Program-made: the position numbers and the translations under genes
Notes under the pieces: generated by a model
Database searches by the model: none
Told to the model about the DNA's origin: nothing
Seen by the model: only the letters and a program-made list of their open reading frames with translations
NCBI GenBank assembly: GCA_019054805.1
Contig: JAHQIY010000007.1
Span: forward strand, 2,609,501 to 2,673,500
DNA: 64,000 nt
From: Brachionus manjavacas
Lineage: Eukaryota; Rotifera; Eurotatoria; Ploima; Brachionidae
Reading direction: 5' to 3'
In this document: positions 44,713 to 57,384 of the stretch, in pieces
Position numbering within the stretch: position 1 is the stretch's first letter
Layout: each line of letters opens with the position of its first letter

Positions 44713-46927
44713 TCTCCAATACCTGACCCTGTTTTTTTATTTTTGTCCCTACCTTTTTTTTTAAATTTATCTAAAAATGTTTGTAGACGATACTACATTT
44801 TGTTTCTCAAGCTTGAAATTTCTTTCAAATGATTTTTAAATAACTCACCTTTAAATTGAAAAACTAATAAAATAACTCTATTAATTTGAAATAGTTACAA
44901 TAAAGGAAATAGCCGAAATACATGAACAGATGCAATTAATTTGAACCGATAGTTAAATCAAAAAATGATGCACACAATTGAATATTTCAAGACTTATAAA
45001 TTATATTGTGATCAAAAGTCAAAAGTTAGCATTTAAGTTGACAATTTTTACTAACATTAATTTTTTTGGAATTTGCGGCAAAATATGAATTGTTTTGCTT
45101 GAATATTTTGTCGATATTTTTTTCAAATAATTTCGTAATCATAAATTTTTAAATTTAAATGAATAATTTTATTCTGAATTTAAATAAATGAATTGTTAAT
45201 CAGACTAAAAGATAGAGGCACCAGCCTGTTGCTTAACCTTGAAAATAGATAATTCATTTGAGATGCAAAAAAAATTATTAAAATTTCTATAGAGTTTATT
45301 GAATTTTAAATTGTCCATCATCATTATTTCAATTAATTTATTGCAAAATAAACTCCCAAAAAACTGAAAAAGCGTTTATATAGCGAGCTATCAGGTTATT
45401 TAAGAGATTAAACACATTTTATCTCATGACTGCGCTTAATACGGAACCTACTGGAACACTACTCTTGAAAAGAAAATTACCGTTTATAAAAAGAATTCAC
45501 CCAGACGCTTATTTAGGTAGCCTCGCAGATAATAACAAGAAAAAAATCAAGAGGTTAAATATTCCACGAATATCAATAATAAATAAATATTCCTTGAAAT
45601 GTAAGAAACACTTATTTGGATAAGAAATTGAAAATAGTAATGAATTTAGTAAATTATGTAAAATAATAATAATTAAAGAAATTAAAGAAAAAATGAAACA
45701 AAAAAACAAATTTGGTAGAATCAATTAAGTTCTGCCTAAATTCAAATACCCTTCAAAAATACAAAGAAGAATAATTGAGCTCCTAACAAAGGCATCCAAA
45801 CTGATGGAAAAAACAAAATTATCTAATGTTGTGAAATTCTCTCATCATTTGGCAAAATCTTGAAATCCATTACGGGAGAAAGAAAAAAAATTTCTCAAAT
45901 TGTTTGTTTACTTTTTTGAATAAAAATATTTTTTAAATAAAAAAAATATTTTAATATTTGAAAATAACGTTTGATACTGAAAAATGGCTTAGGAAAAATT
46001 GTCAAACATATCGAACATTTAAATAATCTTTATATTAATTTTTGTTGTTTTTTATTTTATTCTACTATTTTTTTCAAATTAAATATTCCTCATCATCCAA
46101 AAGGTGTTAACAGAAATAAATTATAGAAAAATAATAATAATTTATTTAGTCTTGATAATTAGGGAATTAAAAAAGTATTATGGGAACAAAAATTAAAATT
46201 AAGATATTTTATTTAAATTTGTGATATCTCTTTAAAGATGCATTTTTAACCTCGAATCACAATTCAAAAATTAGATATTTCTGCCTCAAATTTAATTTTT
46301 AATTTCAAATTTTTTTCGCATTATAAAGGGATTTTAATATTGGTCGCTTATGCGTGCACCAAAATCTTAGAATCAGTAGTTATCCCACGAAAAGTCTCGC
46401 AAGGGTTAACGGCAGTCTCATTTCATTTAAATGTGCATTAATATTTCATACTGTAACACCTGGTTTGAGAAATCTCCGTCTAACTGAAAGGCTGTGTTTG
46501 ATCCGGAGTTACTTTTAATACTATTTTTCTTTATATTTAAAATTTATTTTTTTTTAAATTAAAGCTAAAAGATTTTTATTTGGAATAATGCGCCCTTTTA
46601 AAATATACATTATTTTAGGTATTTAAAAAAAAATTTAATATTTTTAATTTTTTTTTTAAATAATTATTTATTGAAATAAAATATTTTTAAATCCTTAAAA
46701 ATTTTGATTGTATACAAATTTTTCCAATAGATTAGCAAAACAAAGAACTTCTTAAATCGAAAATAATCAATATTTTAATTGAAGGGCTCATCACGCATTG
46801 AAGATTTATCAAGAGAGCATATTTAAAAAATCAAATTTCCCTAATGATTTTTTGTTGTTGATATGAAGAGGTCATAAGAAGAAATTTTTTTTTAAATAAA
46901 TTACAATTTTTAAATACACAATAAGAG
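44713..46927. other. Intergenic, with a GC-richer patch at about 46.33-46.51 kb
   Basis: Mostly AT-rich without genes. The patch beginning ggtcgcttatgcgtgcacca and including cgcaagggttaacggcagtc is clearly less AT-rich than its surroundings and follows a TATA-like attataaagg at about 46321. It has no reading frame. It might be a noncoding RNA gene or a repeat; I cannot assign it. A 65-codon open frame at 45426-45623 lacks recognisable features. Confidence 0.35.
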
Positions 46928-47854
46928 ATGGATTTGGCAAAAATCGTTCCAAAAACACCTGAAGAAATATCTACAGTCCAAAAAAAGGATCCAAGCGATT
47001 GTAGAGAAAATAGCGAGCAATATGAGAAGGATTTGGAGAGGATTAAACAATTTCGAAAATACCTTATGTCAGAATCAACCGAAGAATCGTTAAACAAACT
47101 AAATGATGACGATTTGAGTTTTCTAGGTTCTCAGAAACAAGATGATAAGGAAACAAGTGCTGCTGTGGGAACTAGTCAAAAATCAAGTAGTAGAAATCAT
47201 AACAAAAACCTGAGTCCAATTATTTACGACGAATTTAGAGCAAAAAAAAAATCAAAACCCGATGAAGAAAAAAATAATGAAGACCTTAATTCATTAAGCA
47301 TTCATACGGAAAGCTATGAAATAGATAAATTGAACATGATGGAAACTTTGGCATTACTCGAAAGTGATGAAGACAATGAATTAAATCAAAGTCAATGCTC
47401 TAACACAGCAACAATGCAACAAGCGGTTTTGACCATCCTTTTAACAAATAAATGGCAGCAGAAAAAAAATAATAAGTTAAAAGAACCCGTCAGGTATCAG
47501 CCAACATATCGTCTAGAGCCAAAGGATGATTTTAATTCAATAAAATATTTAATTATTAAAAAAATTAAGAACACTTTTGAAACTTTATGTGAAAAACACA
47601 AATATAATTGTGAATATACACCTAAATTTTTGAGAGTAATAACTGAAATAATAAAGAATGATGCTAAGTCATTTAAATTAGACCGCTATAAAATTGTTAC
47701 TCATGTGACCATCTTGCAAAAAGTTTTGAAACAAAGCGTTCAATTTATTAGCAGAGAATTATTCAGTATTGATGAAGATCATAAATTGTCGTTTAGAGTC
47801 GATATGATTAGTTTTAATGCTGTTTGTCTGGTGTTTTTTGTTTACCACGAATGA
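46928..47854 (+). CDS. Tctex1-domain dynein light chain family protein
   Basis: Single exon, 308 aa. The C-terminal ~115 residues (about 192-308) are a Tctex1 domain: YQPTYRLEPKDDFNSIKYLI, LRVITEIIKNDAKSFKLDRY, KIVTHVTILQKVLKQSVQFI and the ending NAVCLVFFVYHE (family F..A..VFGVYYE). The first ~190 residues are charged and predicted disordered (Ser, Glu, Lys-rich), as in TCTEX1D/DYNLT long forms. Such proteins bind dynein intermediate chain, in cytoplasmic or ciliary/axonemal dynein-2 complexes. The exact subfamily cannot be fixed by eye; the long N-terminal extension argues against plain DYNLT1. Confidence 0.85.
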   Translation: MDLAKIVPKTPEEISTVQKKDPSDCRENSEQYEKDLERIKQFRKYLMSESTEESLNKLNDDDLSFLGSQKQDDKETSAAVGTSQKSSSRNHNKNLSPIIYDEFRAKKKSKPDEEKNNEDLNSLSIHTESYEIDKLNMMETLALLESDEDNELNQSQCSNTATMQQAVLTILLTNKWQQKKNNKLKEPVRYQPTYRLEPKDDFNSIKYLIIKKIKNTFETLCEKHKYNCEYTPKFLRVITEIIKNDAKSFKLDRYKIVTHVTILQKVLKQSVQFISRELFSIDEDHKLSFRVDMISFNAVCLVFFVYHE

Positions 47855-48111
47855 TTTCTTTATCTCGACTTGTTTTAATATCATGATTGATAAAAGTATG
47901 AAAAATCATATCAAATTTTTTTATTTGAATGAAACTTTTTTATTTTTTTAAATTGCAGATTTCAAATAAAAAATTCATAGCAATAGATTTATTTTATTAA
48001 AATAAAGCTTTTTTATAAATTTTTCAATGAAAATTATATAAAACTAAACACACAACAGATTAAAATGGCGAATTAAAAAAAATCAAAGCAATACGTAAAT
48101 TAAGCCTGTTT
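47855..48111. other. Convergent 3' intergenic region
   Basis: AT-rich 3' flanks of the Tctex1-domain gene and tetraspanin; nothing else seen. Confidence 0.6.
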
Positions 48112-48895
48112 TTACGACATTTGTTCATATTTGTGTTTATTTAAATTTTTTCCCAGTAAACACGACAAAAATGAACCACCCAATATCACAAATGCACTAA
48201 CAAAACCCAAACAAACTATGATCAAATACTTTTCATTTATGAGCAATTTAATTTTGCTAAAACAGCCCTAAAAATAACTTTTTTTAGTTAAAAATTACTT
48301 TTTTCAAAATAGTTACTTGTTGATAAATGCCTGTTGCATTTAAAGTATTCAAATCTTCATTAGTGCATTCATTTTTGTTAATACAACAAGATTTTGGCAC
48401 ATTGTTGCGATGGCTGGCCCATTCGGTTGCAAACCAATCTGTGAAATTTGTGGATCCGCAGCATTTAAATTTTGATTGTAAAATGTCGATCGCCTTCGAG
48501 TTATTCTGGTAGCTTTTCATGGATCTTTCAATGCCAGCTTTTAAAGTTGTCTGTACTGAGTCGTTTTTGACTATAAAAAAGACTGAAAACGAGAAGATGC
48601 TTAAGAAGAGCAAAAAAATGATTATGGCGTATACATTGAGTAACCAAACGGTTCCTTTCGGTGTGCACCAAAACGACAGGACACCAACTAACATCATGAA
48701 GAGACCTATGGCAATCAATGGATAATAGATCCATATACTGGGAGCGAAAGCAAAAAACTGCCGGAAAACTTTCAAGCCGTAGAAGCCAACTATCAATAGT
48801 ACAAATCCGATTAGAAAAAATACAAGGTTGAATATCATCATTAGAGTTTTTAAAAAAGCCAAGAAAGCAGCTGTCTTGAACTGTTTAGGATTCAT
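48112..48895 (-). CDS. Tetraspanin
   Basis: Two exons in phase 0: 48895-48317 and 48267-48112, giving 244 aa. Four membrane segments: TM1 (LMMIFNLVFFLIGFVLLIVG), TM2 (WIYYPLIAIGLFMMLVGVLS), TM3 (LNVYAIIIFLLFLSIFSFSV) and TM4 in the second exon (IIVCLGFVSAFVILGGSFLS). The large extracellular loop has the tetraspanin signature CCG (KCCGSTNFTDW) and a second KSCC motif, with N-linked sites (NNS, NFT, NAT). Tetraspanins organise membrane microdomains by binding integrins, proteases and each other. The subfamily is not assigned. The second-exon start was chosen by the tttttag acceptor and TM4. Confidence 0.92.
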
Positions 48896-49895
48896 TTTCT
48901 ATTAAAATAAAAAATTGATTTTTTAGAGAAATAATAAAATAATTATATGCGTTATGTATTTGCGGATGTGACAAAAACATTAGTTGGAATTTTGAAATGC
49001 ATTTTTTTGCATTTAATTTGTTCTTTTAGTTTAATCGGAAGGATTAAAGCATTTTTTTAAATAAAAGAATAGAAGCAATTTCGATTTTTATTTTATGTAT
49101 AAGTGTTTGTTAGAATCTAACGAGACATAAGTCAATAAATCTAAATGCAAAAATAAAATTAACAAAATCAAAATTTTCAATAAGACTATTTTTGAAAAAT
49201 ATTCAATTGTTTTAACTCTTCTTTTAGTAGCAAATCAATCTGTCAAATTTTTGGGTTCGCAATTTTTTTTATATTTTAAGATTCTTGAAACTTTTTAATT
49301 AAAATAATTTGATCTTTTAAAGCATTAAACTTAATTGTATTTCTGTTTTGTTTTTTTTTAAATGTTTAATATTCCTTGAAGAGTTTTGACTAAAAAATGT
49401 TCCTAGAAAACTTTTAAAAAACAAAATTTGTTTTATAAGCATTTAAAGTTGATGAATATTATTGAAAATATTGTTTAAGCTTTTAACTTTTTAAATAATT
49501 ATGTAAACTGACAGTTTACTCTGTGATTCATATTTAATAAAAATTTGATTGAACCATAAGTAGGAAAGAATTTAAAACTATAATTCACAAAAAAACAATT
49601 AGAGTTAAAATATTAATCAAATTTAAATATAAGGATGCTATTTTTCTAAAAGCTTTAAAAGTTTTCGGTAGGCTTTTTTCTTTAGATTAATATTTTATTT
49701 AATTTTAAAAATAGATAAACTTTGTTTAAGATAATTATTTTGTAAATTTGTCAATTTATTTATTTTGAATTTTTTTTATCAAATTATTCTCTTTCTATGG
49801 AAAATATTTTATTAAGTAAGGTATCATAAATTCCGAATGTTAAACACCATAAATATTTGGCAGATTTTTCAATAATAATAAAAAAAGCATGATCC
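48896..49895. other. AT-rich intergenic stretch
   Basis: Presumed tetraspanin promoter; no other content seen. Confidence 0.55.
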
Positions 49896-50800
49896 AACGG
49901 GTGATGCATAAGTAAATGGACAAAAATTAAAAGAGAATATCTCAAAAATAAATATGATGTTAAGTTCTGTTTTTTATGTAGTAAAGAATTTATTTTTTAA
50001 TAGAATTATGATTTTTAAATAATGAAAAAACTCCATCGTGGCCGATTTTTTTGAGCTTTGCTTTGACCCCCGCCATTAGGGATTTCCCAAAATATAAGTC
50101 GAATTCTTTCAATTTAATACGGTTAATCAGCTGTTTCTGAGTTGAGGCTTGCCAACCTTACTCGTATACTTTTTCACTTAAACAACCCCAAAAATTTTCG
50201 ATTGGATTCACTTGAGGGACATTTGGCGGGTTGATATCCTTGGTTACATAATTTACATTTTCGTTCATCCATGTTGTGCTTTCCATAGAATAGTGAGCAG
50301 ATGCTAAGTCAGGCCAAATAACGTAGTCTTGATGATACTCATGTATAAATGGGAGAAGGCGTTTATTCAAGCAGTGGTGGATGAGATGCTCGAATTGATG
50401 GCAGCGGACTTTGATAGACTCTACTTCGGTTATTGGTCAATCTCTTCAGATTTGTCTTCCTAGCAGCTGTCCAGGTGGTTGGATGACCTGTTCTCTTATT
50501 GTCCTTTATTGGATCTCCAATTTGAATACGGTTGATCGTATTATATATTATGCTTCGAGCGATTCATTTTTTTGTAAAGTGCGCCACAAGATCCGATTTT
50601 GTCATTTGTAAAATCATATTTTTGATTGCTTTTCGAAAAGCCAAAAAGTTCACACAAAAAGTCCCATTTAAATATTTTTTTTGTAATTTAATAGCTAATG
50701 TTTAGTTGTTTATAAATATGTATATAGAGGATCACCTGATCATTTGGATGGTCACGCAAAGTTACTTAACTTTTTTCCATTTACTTATGCATCACCCGTT
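49896..50800 (-). mobile_element. Deleted Tc1/mariner-like DNA transposon with terminal inverted repeats
   Basis: Perfect 25-bp inverted repeats AACGGGTGATGCATAAGTAA (continuing ATGGA) at 49896-49920 and 50776-50800. Inside, the minus strand encodes the end of the helix-turn-helix (TTWTAARKTNLKRLTNN) and then, without the middle, the catalytic C-terminal region (NKRLLPFIHEYHQDYVIWPD, LASAHYSMESTTWMNE, NPPNVPQVNPIENFWG). An internal deletion plus frameshifts makes it non-autonomous. A TA target duplication is not clear. Confidence 0.88.
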
Positions 50801-53574
50801 TATCAACAGTTAATAATTTTTTTTTTACAAATTCAAGAGTGATTTTCAAAAATAAATTTTATTTTGAAAATAAAAAAAGCTAATCTTATTGATCGAAATT
50901 GACCAAATTTTGTATAAATATTATTAGACTATATTTTTTTACTGTAAAAATTAAGAAAATTAGAAAATTAATTTGTTCCATGGTAAAACAAAAGAAAAAA
51001 GCCACCTAGAACACCTTGAATTTTATTCAAGATGATATATATGTTTAATGTTTTAAAGAACAATAAAAAACGATTAAATTAACCAAAAATACTTAAATTT
51101 GGAAGAATATGTTGAAGAAGAAATAGAATTTCACGTAATAAAAGCCCAAAAAATAACCTATTACGAAGTGAGTATGCGCATTTTTTAAGTTTTTTCAAAC
51201 ATGCTTACATGACTAATAAAAAAAAGTAATAATAAATTAATTGAACAAATATTTGATGCAAAGCTAAGTCATTATTTAATTGAAGTTAAAGTTTAAATGA
51301 ATTTGACTTTTATTTTTGCATTTATGAAAAAAAGTAAATAGATACCTTTTTTTTTATGTAATAAAAAAATAATTGTCATTTTACCAATAACTTTTAAACT
51401 ATAAGTAAAAATAAATAAATACAAGCTCAATTATTGATTTTTAAAATTTAGTTTAAATATATATTATCTTGATAAAAACTAGAGGATAATTGTCATTTAC
51501 AAAGATGTTCCAGACGGCCTTTTTCTTTTAGTTAACCAAAGAATCACTTGATTTTCTATTTTTCTCAATTTTTTAAAAACTATAAAATAAATGTATATAA
51601 AATTTGGTTCAATTTGGTCATTGAGATTTATTTTTTTTGTCAATATCTTTAAAACCCGTTAATTAATTCAGACTCTATAAATTGATTTATCAAATAATTA
51701 TTATTTTATTCAATAGCTAAAAGGTTTTAGATTTCTTTTGTTTTACCACGAAAAATATCTGGCCAAAAATTCCACCTTTATTTATTTAAGTAAACACCTC
51801 CACAGCCATTAATTTAATTTTTCCATAGATATAATATGAACACTAAATAAATGTGATTTCAGAGAGTCTAGACCTTTTTCAATGAAACAGACTGATTATT
51901 AAAAGTATCTTGAAATAAAATGAAAAGGGCTAGATGTTCTTACATTTAAATTAGAACTACTTTAAAAAATAATAGAAAAAATGAATGTTTAAATCTTTCA
52001 ATATAAAATTATTGAATTTCATTAATTAAATATATAATCATAATTTCTTAGAAAAATAAAAAATAGCTATCATAATTTCAATTATTCAGAAAAAAATTCA
52101 ATTTTTTTAAAGTAAAATTAAAATTAATAGATTTAAAACTCATAAAACTTGAAAAGTAAAAATAATCAAATATTTTTCTTAACATTAATTAAAAATTTTG
52201 ATCATTCAACTGTGATTAATCAAAATAAAAAGATATGAGATATGCTTTATTTCAATTTTTTATGTTCAAAAGGAACATTAATAAGTAAAAGTTAATTTTT
52301 TTCCGTCAGGAAGATGTCTATTAATTTCGATTCTTTGCGAATATTTTAGTTTTACTATAATTTAATTATATAAAAGATTAAATTTAGCATTAAACATAGT
52401 CAATTATTACTTTTTGAATTTGAAAATTTGAAATAAAAATAGGATTTTCAAAGCCGTTAAATAATTTTTGAAACGAAGCATTTAATATTTCGAACTCAAA
52501 AATAATTTCTTTAATCTTGGTATTTAATTATTACAAGGATGATTTAAATCAATTAGAAATTTGCTGATAAAGGAGACCGAATACGATGAAACTTGATTTC
52601 ATTAGTTAATAATTTTTTATTTATTTATTTTTTGTTTGTGATGACTATATATAAAATTTCAGAAGCTTATTTGGTTCATAATTTTCTATTTGAGCTTTAA
52701 TTATTATTTTGACAATTCTACAATAACTGTTTTATTAAAGTCTTTTAAATTTAAATATTAAATTTAATATTAAATTTTAAAATGCTATTTAAATAAAATA
52801 AAATTTTTAATTTATTTTCTAATTTAATTTCGATCTAGGATTCTTTACAAATTATCATTAAAAATTAATTGTAAAAAACTTGTAGAATTTAATTTTATTC
52901 AAGTAATTTTTTGGAATATAAGCATTTTCAAAGTTCAGGTCAAAAATTATATTAAAATCACATTTAAGATAAGTATTTGAGTTAATTTCACTGCATGATA
53001 AATCGTCAATTCTTGTGTTTAATTTCTTGCAAAATAAACAAAAAACAACATAAAAATTGTATCAAAATTTTCCCAAATTACTTTTTTTAATCTTTATTTG
53101 ACTTGGTTATTAATAATGCATCAAAAATTTAAAATTTTTCCTTGAAATTAATATTTGCCTGCGAAACTCAGATTTCATCAATTTTTAATAAAATATTTAC
53201 TATTATTCAATATTTTAATATTAAAAAAAGAAACACACAAATCGATTCAACATAATTAATTGAAGGGGAAGCGAATTTCATTTTGAAATAAAACCGAACT
53301 AATTCTACTTTATTTTAACACCTTTATCAAACAAAATTTATTTAAAAGAAATGTATTGTTGTAAATTTCTATATTTAGGTATTAAAATTCCAATTTTTTA
53401 TTTCGATTTAGATATTTATTTATTTTAAATATTTAATCAAACATTAAATTTAAGATCAAATAATTTTGTTGAGAGGATTAGGTAAGTTTTTTTTAAGAAT
53501 AATGAAAAAAATTGCTATATTTTTAAAAATAAAGATCGAGTACTTTGGTTTATTTTAAAAACTTCTTGGGCTAA
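50801..53574. other. AT-rich intergenic stretch
   Basis: About 2.8 kb with no supported gene or named repeat. Confidence 0.5.
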
Positions 53575-53903
53575 ATACACAATTGTCCCTTTTCTATCCT
53601 AGCGGGAAATGGGGAGGATGCGCCTTTCATCTTTCATCTTTCGTCACCTTTCGTCTCCTTTTCTAGTAACTTTTTGGGTAACAGCTCCGGTCTGACACAG
53701 AGGTTACTGCATCGAGTTGATCATCTACACCACAATTATTACCCTGTCGAAATCGGATCACCTTTTTATGATGAAAAGGGTTTTAACATTCGCCTCGTAT
53801 TGCAGAGATATTTTGAAGATTTTTCCACCCTCAGCGAGTTTTGAACCCTCGATACCCTGCTTGCATGACTAACACACAAACCATTCGGCTATACGGACTA
53901 TAA
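53575..53903 (-). mobile_element. Full-length tRNA-derived SINE
   Basis: Read on the minus strand: a tRNA-like head GTCCGTATAGCCGAATGGTT with an A-box-like TAGCCGAATGG, then GGGTTCAAAACTCGC, a good B box, about 45 nt later. The body follows, with GATGCAGTAACCTCTGTGTC, and the 3' block CCCGCTAGGATAG shared with copies at 28.2 and 42.9 kb. Pol III transcription from the internal promoter and LINE-driven retroposition are expected for such elements. The head resembles Leu/Ser-type tRNAs more than others, but identity is uncertain. Confidence 0.85.
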
Positions 53904-55703
53904 GACTAAATTGGGAAAGCTTATTTTAAATTTCATTAATATTATTCAGAAATAGATACCAGTGCTAAAGGTTCCATTTTTTATCACTGTTATTATCAGT
54001 TTTCATGGCTCATTAACAATAAAATACGCTTTTAATTTTATTTTAACTCAAAAGCATTAATTTCCGGATAGATTATTAAAATATTTTAAAAATTTGTTAT
54101 TCCTTTATTATTTAGCAACTAAAAGCTATTAAGCAATCATGCCATTTAGTCTCGTTATTTGTGGAAAATTTTCAATCATTAAAGTAAATATGGTTTAAAC
54201 AAAAAGAGCTTGATTTTAGATCGATTTCCGTTCTGTGAAACTAATATCGAACTAGAAAAAAATTAAAATTGTTTTAACAGTTTAAAACTTAAGAACTGCG
54301 AAATAAAATAAATTATCTAGATACTGATTAAATTGAAATAAAAGATATTTTAAAAAATTTATATTTGTCAAATTTAATTGCGGTATAACACCCTTTTTTG
54401 ATCAAAATATCTATCAGTATTTAAAATCGAAATTTTCAATTTGCAAAATTTAATTGATGGCTTATGCAAAAGAATGATCAGGAATTTTTTCTTAAATTTT
54501 AATTTAGCCACCAATTAAATATTTTTTAATTCTGATATAATCATTAACAAAATTGGCAAAGAAAAATCACAAATCGTGTTTTTAAACTAATTAATATTTT
54601 GTCCCGACGATTTTTAAATTATCCCAGAAATAAATATTTAGGAATAATAGTGAAAAAATAATCAAAATACGTAATGTAAACGATTATATTATTTGTATGA
54701 CATGTTTCAACAAATCGATTTAAATAACTTAAGAATCTTAATGCTTTCATTAAATTTTTGTTTATAAATTTTCAATAAGCCTTTTTTTAAAGGAAACTAT
54801 TTACGTAAAGTTTTCAAGATACGATTGAATTTATTAGATGTTAACTAGAATTGATTAATTTATTCTTTACAAATTAAATAAAACAAAGCTTAAATAATGT
54901 TATCAAGGAATAATTATTCGATTGAATTAAATAAAGAAATAAAACAACAATTAAAATCATATTTAGAGGATAAGTGGTTGCAAAACATTTCGATTTTGTT
55001 CCAAATCCTCAATCTTCTTCTTGAACTTTAATTTTCTAATAGATTTCTTTTTAAATATCGATTTTATTCTCATAAAGCTTTTTATTTTATTTGTTTGTTT
55101 TTTTATATCTTTTAGCGAGAAATTCATCCAGGTACTTATTGTTAGTTTCTTGTCATATCTTAAAATTAAAGGCGACTTTGTCACATTTATTTATAGTTCT
55201 AGCTTTTAAAGATTTTTCCTTCAGTTTGTTTCAAACAAGAAGAAAATGCTAAATTAAAATTAATGAATTGGTCTAATGATCGCTAAGCTTCGATCAAGCA
55301 ATTATCATGGATATTATTTAAAAGCTGTTTTTGAAAATTTTATTATCCAATTTTAAAATCAAAAAATTATATATTAGCAGATTATTTGAAATTTAAGCCC
55401 TATTGGGAAAATTATTATTTTCATTTGAGAAATTCACATGTTGTTTAGGGATATAGTCTGGTTCGCAATTATTAGACTTTATCAATTTTCAAAAATTAAG
55501 CTTAAAAATGCTGCTTTTTTATAATAAAAATTAGTCGTATAAATTATCACGTAATTATTTTCTTGATTTCTTTATATCAGGAAAAAATCTTAAAAAGATT
55601 TTTCAATTTCACAAGTAGTAGTAGCAAAATTTATTTTGGAAATATTTATACTTTACTGTTTCCAAAAAAATAGTATTTTAGTCGCTTCGTTGATATTCAA
55701 TAT
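53904..55703. other. AT-rich intergenic stretch
   Basis: No convincing gene. A minus-strand open frame at 54963-55184 (Lys/Ile-rich) has no recognisable motif and is probably compositional. Confidence 0.45.
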
Positions 55704-55756
55704 CATTTTTTAAGCTTTCTTTCAGTAAACTTTACTGAAAGAAAGCTTAAAAAATG
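55704..55756. repeat. Perfect 26-bp inverted repeat with 1-nt loop
   Basis: Left arm CATTTTTTAAGCTTTCTTTC..AGTAAA (55704-55729), loop C at 55730, right arm its exact reverse complement (55731-55756). It can form a 26-bp hairpin or cruciform. Confidence 0.9.
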
Positions 55757-57384
55757 GTCTATTTTTTATATGGGAAAATTTTTAATATCTCAAAGTTATT
55801 TTTATAAAAGTCAAAAAAGGTATTAATTTAAAAAAGCAGTCGTTTTCATTAATATTTACTGAAAATTAAAAATTAATTTAAGTTTTTTATAGTTAGCAAA
55901 TAAATTTAAGAAAATTTATTGATTTATATGTAGTTTTTATACTAAATTTTTAATTAATTTTGCCTACAATTATAAGAAATTTCCTAGAATAAGATTGATT
56001 AATTGAGATTTGTGACATTAAAACAATTTTGAGAATCTTGACACAACAAGTTTCTATAAAAAAAATTGGATAGCTACTTAAAGTAGATACCTAGTTTATT
56101 ATTTTATTTTGATATATAAAAAGCTATTTTTACTATTTTTGTATAGATTTAATTTAATGTAAAATTTGATTTTTATTTTCTTAAATGATATAGAAGAGTG
56201 AAATACATAAAATGAATTGACAGACAGTTATAACATGTTTTGACATTGCTTAAGGTATTTTTAGATTAAATTAATTCGAAAAATTCAATAACTCAAACCC
56301 GAATCGGCAAATTTAGATTTTTTAGTAAATATAATAAGTTTACATATCATAATCTCTCATATGGCTAGAAAAATTTTCAGCTAATTTTTAGTGAAAGCAT
56401 TTTTGACTATAGAGAATAAAATCATCACAAAAAAAGTTTTTAAAATATAAATATAATTAAAATTGTTAAGTTTTCTCCAAAGGGAAATATATCATTTTCA
56501 CTTGAACCAACAAAATTAAAACGTCATTCACTATTCATGTCAAATTTAGAATTCGACTAGTCCAATTTTTATTTTAGTTGTTTTTTTGAGAGGTATTTTA
56601 TGTATAATCAAAATACTAAATGAAATTTTAATTTAGCTTGACTTTTTTTTTAAATATTAAATAATATGAGACTTTCTGAGTGAAAGATTATTCTCTTAAA
56701 ATTTTAAATAAAAAAAAAATCACAAAATTTCCACAAAATAAGATAATTGTTTAATAAGTCTCCCAGTCTGTTGTCTTCGAATGCAAATTCAACGTCATAG
56801 ACTCATAAATTTTAAGAATTTTCTCGGTTAATGTAAAACATTAAAATTGTCTTGGAATGGAAATATCGTTTATTTAAATTCTAATCAGAAACAGAAATTG
56901 ACAGAATATATTGTAAGAAATGAAAAAGATGATAATTAAACAAGAAATGATCTAGGATGGAGGCAGAAGGATTTAAAAAAATAATAATTACCTTTTTGAT
57001 GAACAAAAAAATTTTAAATTGGCTTTTATTAGTGATGAATGCTAAACGTTTTTGGGTGCTAAATAATTGCAAAATAATAAGCCACTGGATAGTCTTATAA
57101 AATAATAATTATTCACTTATTTAATTAATTCTAACAAATGATAAAAATTACAAATTTAAATATTATTCAATAGCCTTCAATACATTGATAGATCGAATTT
57201 TAAAAAAAGATCAAAAAAAATAAGAGATTTGACAAAGCTTGTGGTTTTGAAAAAAAATTAGAAGATTAGCTCTAGTAATTCTCTTGTCTATTGATGAGAA
57301 AAATCAGCTTAGCTTAAAATTAATTTCTGTATCCTTATGGGGCACCGAATTTATTAATGTATATTTTTTTTTTTAGATTTTAAG
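55757..57384. other. AT-rich intergenic stretch, 5' of a Ser-rich gene
   Basis: Nothing supported except a strong acceptor-like T run plus AG (about 57363-57376) just before the next start codon. Confidence 0.5.

Noticed and set aside
45426-45623. 65-codon plus-strand frame with ATG
   Set aside because: Some non-random look (PFIKRIHPDAYLG) but no family, no neighbours in phase; not enough for a gene call.
28211-53903. CRISPR array, prophage or bacterial operon signals
   Set aside because: No regularly spaced identical repeats with unique spacers and no phage genes; the repeats seen are SINE, LINE and minisatellite sequences.
54963-55209. Overlapping 60-70-codon frames on both strands
   Set aside because: Lys/Ile/Phe-rich without motif; no splice partners recognised.
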